NCBI RefSeq assembly: GCF_001028175.1 | Contig: NZ_AEJF01000142.1 | Span: 1-50,777 of the forward strand | From: Caballeronia mineralivorans PML1(12) | GTDB lineage: Bacteria; Pseudomonadota; Gammaproteobacteria; Burkholderiales; Burkholderiaceae | DNA: 50,777 nucleotides | Direction: 5' to 3' | Part shown: one piece after another, positions 7,993-15,740 of the stretch | Numbering within the stretch: position 1 is the first letter of the stretch | How the letters are laid out: each line of letters starts with the position of its first letter | Notes under the pieces: model-generated | Told to the model about the DNA's origin: nothing | The model's input: the letters and a program-made list of their open reading frames with translations, nothing else | Databases searched by the model: none | Position numbers and translations under genes: made by a program

Positions 7993-9513
7993 ATGAATCA
8001 CGCCGAAATGCAGTTTTTGAACACCGAATTCCCGTACAAAAAGCAGTATGGCAACTTCATCGGTGGTCAATGGGTCAAGCCGGCAGGCGGCGAATATTTC
8101 GATAACATTTCGCCCATCACCGGTGAAGCGTTCACCTCCATCCCGCGCTCGCGCGAAGCCGATATCGAACTGGCGCTCGACGCAGCGCACAAGGCCAAGA
8201 CCGCCTGGGGCAAGACCTCGTCCACAGAGCGAGCCAACATCCTGAACAAGATCGCAGACCGGATGGAAGCGAATCTGGTGCGCATTGCGGTGGCGGAGAC
8301 CATCGACAACGGCAAGCCGCTGCGCGAAACCATGGCCGCCGATATCCCGCTGGCTATCGATCATTTCCGCTATTTCGCCGGCTGTGCGCGAGCGCAGGAA
8401 GGCTCGATTTCGCAGATCGATGAAGACACGGTCGCGTACCATTTTCACGAGCCGCTAGGCGTGGTGGGCCAGATCATTCCGTGGAATTTCCCGATCCTGA
8501 TGGCGGTATGGAAACTCGCGCCGGCGCTGGCCGCTGGTAATTGCGTGGTGCTGAAGCCCGCTGAGCAGACGCCTGCTTCGATACTCGTGCTGCTCGAGTT
8601 GATTGAAGACCTGCTGCCGGCCGGCGTGCTTAACGTGGTCAATGGCTTTGGATTGGAGGCGGGTAAACCGCTGGCATCGAATAAGCGGATTGCGAAGATT
8701 GCGTTCACCGGCGAGACCACGACCGGCCGGCTGATCATGCAATACGCCAGCCAGAACCTGATTCCGGTGACGCTCGAACTCGGCGGCAAGAGCCCGAACA
8801 TTTTCTTCGCCGATGTCATGAACGCAGACGACAGCTACTTCGACAAGGCACTCGAAGGTTTCGCCATGTTCGCGTTGAATCAGGGCGAGGTCTGCACGTG
8901 CCCGTCGCGGGTGTTGATCGAAGAGAGCATCTACGACCGCTTCATGGAACGCGCGCTCAAGCGTGTGGCGGCGATCAGCCAGGGGCATCCGCTCGACTCG
9001 AAGACGATGATCGGCGCGCAAGCTTCCCAGGAGCAACTCGAAAAGATCCTGTCGTATATCGATCTCGGCAAGCAAGAGGGCGCTGAATGCCTGATCGGTG
9101 GCGAACGCAATACGCTCGACGGCGAGTTGAAGAACGGTTATTACGTGAAGCCGACGGTCTTCCGCGGTCACAACAAGATGCGCATCTTCCAGGAGGAAAT
9201 CTTCGGGCCGGTGGTATCGGTGACAACCTTCAAGGACGAAGCGCAAGCGCTGGAAATCGCCAATGACACGCTCTATGGCCTCGGTGCGGGCGTGTGGACG
9301 CGCGACGGTACGCGCGCCTACCGGTTCGGCCGCGACATCCAGGCTGGCCGCGTGTGGACCAACTGCTATCACGCATATCCGGCGCATGCGGCGTTCGGCG
9401 GTTACAAGCAGTCGGGCATTGGCCGGGAAAATCACAAGATGATGCTCGACCACTATCAGCAGACGAAAAACCTGTTGGTGAGTTATAGCCAGAAGCCGCT
9501 CGGTTTCTTCTGA
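7993..9513 (+). CDS. acoD: NAD-dependent aldehyde dehydrogenase (AcoD/ExaC-like)
   Basis: A 506-aa aldehyde dehydrogenase that oxidises an aldehyde to its acid with NAD(P). The general-base Glu is in LELGGKSPNIF and the catalytic Cys in NQGEVCTCPSRVL. The NAD-binding block GNCVVLKPAEQTP and the C-terminal GGYKQSGIGRE are present. The length matches AcoD, ExaC and AldB. The start at 7993 follows a GAGGAGC site. The gene is first in a sigma-54 module with a DUF779 gene 81 bp downstream and an AcoR-type activator, so acetaldehyde or another short aldehyde from alcohol or acetoin catabolism is the likely substrate. Confidence 0.92.
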   Translation: MNHAEMQFLNTEFPYKKQYGNFIGGQWVKPAGGEYFDNISPITGEAFTSIPRSREADIELALDAAHKAKTAWGKTSSTERANILNKIADRMEANLVRIAVAETIDNGKPLRETMAADIPLAIDHFRYFAGCARAQEGSISQIDEDTVAYHFHEPLGVVGQIIPWNFPILMAVWKLAPALAAGNCVVLKPAEQTPASILVLLELIEDLLPAGVLNVVNGFGLEAGKPLASNKRIAKIAFTGETTTGRLIMQYASQNLIPVTLELGGKSPNIFFADVMNADDSYFDKALEGFAMFALNQGEVCTCPSRVLIEESIYDRFMERALKRVAAISQGHPLDSKTMIGAQASQEQLEKILSYIDLGKQEGAECLIGGERNTLDGELKNGYYVKPTVFRGHNKMRIFQEEIFGPVVSVTTFKDEAQALEIANDTLYGLGAGVWTRDGTRAYRFGRDIQAGRVWTNCYHAYPAHAAFGGYKQSGIGRENHKMMLDHYQQTKNLLVSYSQKPLGFF

Positions 9514-9594
9514 TCGAAGCGGTCATTTGATCGACATGGCGGGCCGCTTGGCGGCTCGCCATATTGCGTATTCAGTGGCTCAGTGGAAACCCTT

Positions 9595-9987
9595 ATGACC
9601 GAAGAAGAAGTTTCGCGCGTGGTCGCCACACCAGCGGCGATTGATTTGATCGAGACGCTGAAGGCCGAACACGGGCAGGTGTTGTTCCATCAGTCCGGCG
9701 GTTGCTGCGACGGCAGCGCGCCCATGTGTTTCCCCGTCGCCGAATTCATGGTCGGTTCATCGGATGTCAAACTCGGCGAGCTTGCCGGCGTGCCGTTCTA
9801 CATGAGCGAATCGCAATTCGAGTACTGGCAGCACACCCAATTGATCATTGATTGCGTGCCGGGCAATGGCGGCATGTTTTCTCTGGAACGCCCTAGCGGT
9901 TTGCGTTTTCTCACGCGATCGCGTCTTTTCGACGACGCCGAATCCGCTTGGCTCGAACGCCATCCGGTTGAGCACGTCGCAGGTTGA
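9595..9987 (+). CDS. DUF779 family protein
   Basis: A 130-aa DUF779 protein. The hallmark FHQSGGCCDGSAPMCFP, with three closely spaced Cys, is complete, and the rest is the usual short globular fold. DUF779 genes commonly sit beside aldehyde or alcohol dehydrogenases of the ExaC/AcoD type; their role is not established, and metal binding by the Cys cluster is a guess. ATG at 9595 is preferred; a GTG four codons upstream (9583) is an alternative. It is co-oriented with the dehydrogenase and probably co-transcribed. Confidence 0.88.
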   Translation: MTEEEVSRVVATPAAIDLIETLKAEHGQVLFHQSGGCCDGSAPMCFPVAEFMVGSSDVKLGELAGVPFYMSESQFEYWQHTQLIIDCVPGNGGMFSLERPSGLRFLTRSRLFDDAESAWLERHPVEHVAG

Positions 9988-10077
9988 AAACCGGTGCAGT
10001 GGTACATTGTGTCCATCGACCACGCGACGGACGGAGCTGACGACCGACTCCTTCCGCGAATGCTGGTGGAGGAGACA

Positions 10078-12066
10078 ATGCTTATGAACCCGGTTTCTAT
10101 CGACCGTTCAAGTGGATCAAGCCGATCCGCGATGTTGGCCAGCGACCCTGCCGGCCGTATGGAAGGGCTGGATATCATCAAGCTATCGCATGAGCGTTCC
10201 CGCAGCTTCGGGCTGTCGGACACCATGCGGCCCGATTATGGTGTGCTCGTTGAAGCCGATCTCCTGCTCAAGCGCGAGCAGAACCACGCGCTCTGTACAC
10301 ATGCGCTGCCCGTCATAGAAACACTCTACGGGCAGATCGCGAACACCCATAGCATGGTCGTACTGACCGATTCAGAAGGGCTGATCCTGCATTCGCTCGG
10401 CGACGACGATTTCCTCGCCCGTGCCGATCGTGTCGCGCTGCGGCCCGGTGCGTTGTGGAGCGAGCAGCAGCAGGGCACCAACGCTATCGGCACGGCCATT
10501 GCCGCGGGCGATGCCACCATGGTGCTCGGCGACCAGCATTACCTGCGCGCGAACCGGTTCCTCGCGTGTTCGAGCGTGCCGATTCTCGATCCATTCGGCG
10601 AGCTGCTAGGTGTCCTCGATGTGACCGGCGATTGTCGCGGTCATAGCCGCCACACGATGGCGCTTGCCAAGATGTCGGCGCAGATGATCGAGAACCATTT
10701 GTTCACCAGCGCCTTTCCTGAAGCATTACGAATTCATTTCCATGGACGGCCCGAGTTTATCGGCACGTTGATGGAAGGCATTGCTGCGTTCAGGGCCGAT
10801 GGCCGGTTTCTATCGGCTAATCGCAGCGCCCAATTTCAATTCGGTTTGCCGCTTGCTTCGTTGCGAGCGCATACCTTGTCGTCATTGTTCGACGTCTCGT
10901 GTGGCGAGCTGATCGACCGGATGCGCAGCGGCACGAACGCGGCCGTCGACCGCACGATTTCGCTGCGCCTGCACAGCGGCGTCAACGTGTTTGCGAGCGT
11001 GGAGCTAAGGCGCTCGACGGCTGTCGCGCTCTCTGCGGAGACACGCGATGTCACCGATGTCGTCGCGCGCAAACACCTACCGGAACCGCAGCCGAAACTC
11101 TCGGGTCTGCGTTACCTGATGACCGGCGATGCCCAGGTCGCCGCGCTCGTGGAGCGGGTGCGCAAGGTGATCGGTAAAAACATTCCGATCCTGATCGGCG
11201 GCGAGACGGGCACCGGCAAGGATGTTCTGGCGAGCGCGGTACATCGTGATTCGCCGCGCAGCAGCGGGCCGTTTGTTGCAGTGAATTGCGCATCGATCCC
11301 GGACACGCTGATAGAAGCCGAATTGTTCGGCTATGAGGAGGGCGCGTTTACCGGCGCGTCGAAGCGCGGTGCGTGCGGCAAGATTCTGCAAGCCGATGGC
11401 GGGACCTTATTCCTCGATGAAATCGGCGATATGCCATTCTCATTGCAAAGCCGTTTACTGCGCGTGCTGCAAGAGCGTACGGTGACGCCGCTTGGCAGCA
11501 CGCGCGCCCTGCCCGTCGATTTCGCCCTGATTTGTGCGACCAATCGCAATCTGCGCGAGCGTGTCACGCGGGGAGAGTTTCGCGAGGATCTGTACTACCG
11601 GATCAACGGTCTGCTGGTGACGCTGCCGCCGCTGCGCCAGCGCACCGATCTTGCGGTGACGGTAGAAAAAATCCTGCGCGCCGAGCGCACGAGCGGTGCG
11701 CCAATCAGGGTTTCACCCGAGGTCCTGGCGGCGTTCACGCGGCATCAATGGCCTGGAAACTTCCGGCAACTCGCTAACGTCCTGAGGACCGCATGCGCCA
11801 TGCTCGACGACGATGAAACGTGCGTGGGTCTTGATCATCTGCCGCAAGATTTCTTCGATGACGACCGTGCCGCAGAGAGCGTGCAAGCGGTCACGTTGTC
11901 GCTTGTCAAGGACAGCGCGCGGCTGGATGATCTCGCGTTGTCTGCCGTCGCAGCGGCGCTCGAAACGCATGCCGGCAACATCTCGGCGGCGGCGCGGATG
12001 CTTGGGGTATCGCGCAATACGCTGTACCGGAAGATGGCTGCGCTCGACGAAACGCGGCGTCGGTAA
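10078..12066 (+). CDS. acoR: Sigma-54-dependent activator, AcoR-like
   Basis: A 662-aa enhancer-binding protein. It has an N-terminal GAF sensor (about 60-220), an intermediate PAS-like stretch, a central AAA+ domain and a C-terminal Fis helix-turn-helix (ISAAARMLGVSRNTLYRKM). Walker A is GGETGTGKD near 373, the sigma-54 contact loop GAFTGA is intact near 422, and Walker B is GGTLFLDEIGD. The start at 10078 has a strong GGAGGAG site; an upstream ATG at 9994 would nearly abut the DUF779 gene and lacks one. AcoR-type proteins sense acetoin, alcohols or aldehydes and activate the neighbouring dehydrogenase genes. The promoter at 7906 is its obvious target. Confidence 0.92.
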   Translation: MLMNPVSIDRSSGSSRSAMLASDPAGRMEGLDIIKLSHERSRSFGLSDTMRPDYGVLVEADLLLKREQNHALCTHALPVIETLYGQIANTHSMVVLTDSEGLILHSLGDDDFLARADRVALRPGALWSEQQQGTNAIGTAIAAGDATMVLGDQHYLRANRFLACSSVPILDPFGELLGVLDVTGDCRGHSRHTMALAKMSAQMIENHLFTSAFPEALRIHFHGRPEFIGTLMEGIAAFRADGRFLSANRSAQFQFGLPLASLRAHTLSSLFDVSCGELIDRMRSGTNAAVDRTISLRLHSGVNVFASVELRRSTAVALSAETRDVTDVVARKHLPEPQPKLSGLRYLMTGDAQVAALVERVRKVIGKNIPILIGGETGTGKDVLASAVHRDSPRSSGPFVAVNCASIPDTLIEAELFGYEEGAFTGASKRGACGKILQADGGTLFLDEIGDMPFSLQSRLLRVLQERTVTPLGSTRALPVDFALICATNRNLRERVTRGEFREDLYYRINGLLVTLPPLRQRTDLAVTVEKILRAERTSGAPIRVSPEVLAAFTRHQWPGNFRQLANVLRTACAMLDDDETCVGLDHLPQDFFDDDRAAESVQAVTLSLVKDSARLDDLALSAVAAALETHAGNISAAARMLGVSRNTLYRKMAALDETRRR

Positions 12067-12106
12067 CATCGTTGTTGGTGAGACGAACGTCTCACCAACA
12101 ACGATG
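12067..12106. terminator. 40-bp near-perfect palindrome after acoR-like gene
   Basis: It begins at the base after the stop codon. Arms of 19 bp (CATCGTTGTTGGTGAGACG and its exact complement) are separated by only AA. No T-tract follows on either strand, so it is either a strong hairpin terminator or mRNA 3' stabiliser, or a DNA site. Confidence 0.55.
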
Positions 12107-12224
12107 GTGCACTGCGGTGTGATCTCCCGGAACACGCATGTTAAAACGTCACCATGCGCTTAAGTTTTCGGGTTGCAACGTGTCATGAGTGGCGCGAGCG
12201 CACCGAATCCGCCGGAGACTCTTC

Positions 12225-13370
12225 ATGCCGTATGTTTCGCAGACCAGACATATCGATCGCGTGCGCAACGTGATCGAAGGGCGCATGAGCAGTCCAGGTG
12301 CCGATGCGTCGCGGCTGGCTTCATCGTATAGAAGGTCGCTGGAGCAATATCATCTCGATCCGGGCGCGACCATCGGCCCGCGCATTCTGACCGTACCCGA
12401 ATTACGCAATGTCCAGCAGCGCGAAGAAACAGTGCTGCGTGCATCGGGTCAATGTCTGTCGCGTTTGCATGAGACCGTGCGTGAGGCTGACTACTGCGTG
12501 ATGCTGACGGACGCGGAGGGCGTGACCATCGACTATCGGGTGGACCGCGATCGCCGTCATGAGTTCAAGCGTGCGGGTCTGTATCCGGGCTCGTGCTGGT
12601 CGGAGCGCGAAGAAGGGACATGCGGCGTTGCGTCGGTGCTGCTCGACGCCGAGCCGATAACCGTTCACAAGACCGACCATTTTCGCGCGGCGTTCACCAC
12701 GCTGACCTGTAGTGCATCGCCTATCTTCGGCGTGCAAGGTGAGTTGATCGGTGTGCTGGATGCGTCCGCTGTGCGTTCGCCTGAAGAGCGCGAGAGTCAG
12801 CGGCTGGTCAACCATATCGTGCGGCAAAGTGCGTTGCTGATCGAGGATGGTTTCTTTCTCAACGCCACAACACACTGCTGGGTCCTGCTTGCACATCGCA
12901 GCCGGCATTACGTGGAAGCGCAGCCGGAAATCCTTATCGCTTTCGATGCACGCGGTTATGCGATTGCTGCAAACCGGCGCGCGAGGGAATGCGTGCCAGG
13001 ACTGGATCAGTTGCCGCGTCACGTCTCCGAACTCTTCGATATCCGCGCCGAACGTCTGCTCGATGTCCGCCCCGGACGTGATCTCATTTCATTCAGATTG
13101 ATCGGTTCAGGCGCGCCGCTGCATGCGCGCGTGAGGCCGCCCGTTATACGTTCGTCCCGAAGCACGCCGGTGCCTCCGCGTGAAGCCAATACACCGGCGA
13201 CACAACCCGCGTTGTCTGAAAGCGAAACACTCGAATGCAGCCGCATTGTTGCCGCGATGACCGATGCAAAGTGGCGCCCAGTTCTCGCTGCGCAGGCATT
13301 GGGAATATCGCGGGCGACGTTATATAGACGTATCGCGAAGTTTGGAATAGTGGCGCCGCACAGGCGTTAG
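12225..13370 (+). CDS. GAF-Fis regulator without AAA+ domain
   Basis: A 381-aa protein with an AcoR-like N-terminal GAF domain (motifs CVMLTDAEG, CWSEREEGTCGV and SPIFGVQGELIGVLD in the expected order), a variable middle, and a C-terminal Fis-type helix-turn-helix (LAAQALGISRATLYRRIAK). No Walker A, GAFTGA or Walker B motif is present, so it cannot remodel sigma-54 polymerase. It may repress, compete with the AcoR-like protein, or pair with it. A GGAG site precedes ATG 12225; GTG 12189 is an alternative. It lies between the activator and the monooxygenase gene. Confidence 0.85.
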   Translation: MPYVSQTRHIDRVRNVIEGRMSSPGADASRLASSYRRSLEQYHLDPGATIGPRILTVPELRNVQQREETVLRASGQCLSRLHETVREADYCVMLTDAEGVTIDYRVDRDRRHEFKRAGLYPGSCWSEREEGTCGVASVLLDAEPITVHKTDHFRAAFTTLTCSASPIFGVQGELIGVLDASAVRSPEERESQRLVNHIVRQSALLIEDGFFLNATTHCWVLLAHRSRHYVEAQPEILIAFDARGYAIAANRRARECVPGLDQLPRHVSELFDIRAERLLDVRPGRDLISFRLIGSGAPLHARVRPPVIRSSRSTPVPPREANTPATQPALSESETLECSRIVAAMTDAKWRPVLAAQALGISRATLYRRIAKFGIVAPHRR

Positions 13371-13389
13371 CAGCAACTTGGCGGTTTTG

Positions 13390-13414
13390 ACGGGCACAGA
13401 ACCCGTATTTTTTT
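13390..13414 (+). terminator. Short rho-independent terminator
   Basis: Stem ACGGG/CCCGT with a 7-nt loop, then A and a run of seven T. It lies 20 bp after the GAF-Fis gene. The stem is short, so efficiency is uncertain. Confidence 0.5.
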
Positions 13415-13464
13415 GATCGATATCAATCGATATTCAGTAATCCGTATTTCATGGAGGAGCGACC

Positions 13465-15267
13465 ATGCCTGAACGTAATCCGAACCAAACCATCTCCAAC
13501 ATTCTGGAGACATTCGAAGCTGCACTGAAAAGCGGCGACACGGCGGCTGCCGTTGCGCTATTCCAGCCCGATGGTTATTGGCGCGACCTGGTCGCGTTCA
13601 CCTGGAACATCAAGACGATGGAGGGCCGCGAGCAGATTGCCGCGATGCTGGATGCGCAGTTGAACACGGTCAAGCCATCGAAAGTGAAGATCGCGGACAA
13701 CGAAACGGCGACCGAGGCGGACGGCGTGACGCAGGCGTGGATCACGTTCGAAACCGGCGTCGCGCGTGGTACGGGGTTTATTCGCGTGAAGGACGGCAAG
13801 ATCTGGACGCTGCTCACCACCATGACCGAACTCAAGGGCCATGAAGAACCCAAAGGCTTCAAGCGCCCGATGGGCGCCGAGCACGGCGCGCGTACGGACC
13901 GGACGAGCTGGAAAGAGGATCGCGAGGCGGAGCTTGAGGCGCTGGGTTATGAGAAGCAGCCGTATTGTCTGGTTGTCGGTGGTGGACAGGGCGGCATTGC
14001 GCTAGGCGCGCGGCTGCGGCAACTTGGTGTGCCGGCGATTATCGTTGATAAGAACGAGCGGCCCGGCGATGCCTGGCGTGCTCGTTATAAAACACTTTGT
14101 CTGCATGATCCGGTTTGGTACGACCACATGCCGTATCTGCCGTTTCCCGACAACTGGCCGGTGTTTTCGCCGAAGGACAAGATCGGCGACTGGCTCGAGA
14201 TGTACACGAAGGTGATGGAGTTGAACTACTGGGGGTCGACCGCGTGCACGTCCGCACGATACGACGAGGCCGCGGGCGAATGGATTGTGGAAGTCGAGCG
14301 CGGCGGCGAAAAGCTGACGCTTCGGCCGAAGCAACTCGTGCTTGCAACCGGTATGTCGGGAAAGCCGAATATGCCGAAGTTCAAGGGCATGGATGTGTTC
14401 AAGGGCGAGCAACATCATTCGTCGAAACATCCGGGACCGGATGCTTACCGTGGCAAGAAGGTTGTTGTGATCGGCGCGAATAATTCGTCGCACGATATTT
14501 GCGCGGCGCTGTGGGAAGCGGGCGTGGACGTGACGATGGTGCAGCGTTCGTCCACACACATAGTCAGATCGAATTCGTTGATGGAGTTGGCGCTCGGCGA
14601 CCTTTACTCGGAGCGTGCAGTGGCGGCGGGGATGACCACGATGAAGGCCGACCTGACGTTTGCATCGATTCCGTACAAGATCATGCACGAGTTTCAGATA
14701 CCGGTTTATAACGCGATCAGGGAGCGTGATGCGGAGTTTTATGATCGGCTGGAGAAGAGAGGTTTCATGCTCGATTTCGGCGACGACGACTCGGGTCTGT
14801 TCATGAAGTATTTGCGGCGTGGGTCGGGTTATTACATCGACGTGGGCGCTTCCGAGCTAGTCGCCGACGGCAAGATCAAGCTGAAGAGCGACGTGGATGT
14901 GGTCGAGTTGAAAGAGCATTCGGTGGTGCTTAGCGACGGTAGCGAGCTTGAGGCGGATTTGATTGTGTACGCGACGGGATATGGGTCGATGAATGGCTGG
15001 GCTGCGGATCTGATTTCGCGCGAGGTGGCGGATAAGGTCGGGAAGGTGTGGGGGCTGGGATCGGATACGACTAAAGACCCGGGGCCGTGGGAAGGCGAGC
15101 AGCGCAACATGTGGAAACCTACGCAGCAAGAGGCATTGTGGTTCCATGGCGGGAACCTGCATCAGTCGCGGCACTACTCGCAGTATTTATCGCTGCAGCT
15201 TAAGGCGAGGATGGAGGGGATTCCGACGCCGGTGTTTGGCCTGCAGGAGGTGCATCACTTGTCGTGA
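13465..15267 (+). CDS. NTF2-like/flavin monooxygenase fusion
   Basis: A 600-aa protein. Residues 1-135 form a SnoaL/NTF2-like domain (FEAALKSGDTAAAVALFQPDG at its start). Residues 165-600 are a class B flavin monooxygenase or Baeyer-Villiger-related enzyme. The FAD Rossmann motif VVGGGQGG is near 170-177. The NADPH motif reads VIGANNSS near 335, departing from GxGxxG. The fingerprint FKGEQHHSSKH starts near 312, matching FxGxxxHxxx with His in place of the usual aromatic. A GGAGG site precedes the ATG. Placement in the sigma-54 aldehyde module suggests oxygenation of a ketone, aldehyde or related substrate upstream of the dehydrogenase; this is inference. Confidence 0.88.
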   Translation: MPERNPNQTISNILETFEAALKSGDTAAAVALFQPDGYWRDLVAFTWNIKTMEGREQIAAMLDAQLNTVKPSKVKIADNETATEADGVTQAWITFETGVARGTGFIRVKDGKIWTLLTTMTELKGHEEPKGFKRPMGAEHGARTDRTSWKEDREAELEALGYEKQPYCLVVGGGQGGIALGARLRQLGVPAIIVDKNERPGDAWRARYKTLCLHDPVWYDHMPYLPFPDNWPVFSPKDKIGDWLEMYTKVMELNYWGSTACTSARYDEAAGEWIVEVERGGEKLTLRPKQLVLATGMSGKPNMPKFKGMDVFKGEQHHSSKHPGPDAYRGKKVVVIGANNSSHDICAALWEAGVDVTMVQRSSTHIVRSNSLMELALGDLYSERAVAAGMTTMKADLTFASIPYKIMHEFQIPVYNAIRERDAEFYDRLEKRGFMLDFGDDDSGLFMKYLRRGSGYYIDVGASELVADGKIKLKSDVDVVELKEHSVVLSDGSELEADLIVYATGYGSMNGWAADLISREVADKVGKVWGLGSDTTKDPGPWEGEQRNMWKPTQQEALWFHGGNLHQSRHYSQYLSLQLKARMEGIPTPVFGLQEVHHLS

Positions 15268-15740
15268 TGGCAGGTTGTAACTGACGCTTTGCAACGAAGT
15301 GTCAGACGTGCCCGGCGGTGGTCGATTCTTTGTCGATTGCTGCCGGGCACGCGCGTTTCAGTCGTCGGCTCGTCCGCATGGCCACCCATCAGAACCGCCT
15401 CGACGTGGGTTGCGACCAAAATGGGACCCCGATTGGGCTTTCCGGAGCGCAATGACACTCGACCGGCTCTCGATTCTTTCAAGTTTCGGAACGCCGAGTC
15501 GTTATAACAAATGCGTGTGCCGTTGCCATGAGCCTGACCATCGCGACTTTCGCACACAGGTCCACCAGCGTTTTGTGGAATTGTTCGCTGTAACCAATTG
15601 CTCAGGCTCTCATGGACGCTTCTTTTTTGCGTCCCAGGCATCTGTTTTACGTGGGAGGCTAAGGCTCGACAATCATCTTATGCTCACGCTGTAGTGCGCG
15701 GGCGCGGTGGGAGAGATCCACGTAGTTTGGATCAACACTT
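15268..15740. other. Intergenic region with hairpin, no gene seen
   Basis: A stretch of 473 bases with no family-like reading frame. A 10-bp inverted repeat (CGTGCCCGGC at 15307 and its complement ending at 15351) could end monooxygenase transcription. The remainder looks like decayed sequence plus the promoter of the next gene. Confidence 0.5.

Noticed and set aside
13381..13400. TTGGCGG-like string as a sigma-54 promoter for the monooxygenase
   Set aside because: No GC pair at the required 12-bp distance; a short terminator explains the segment better.
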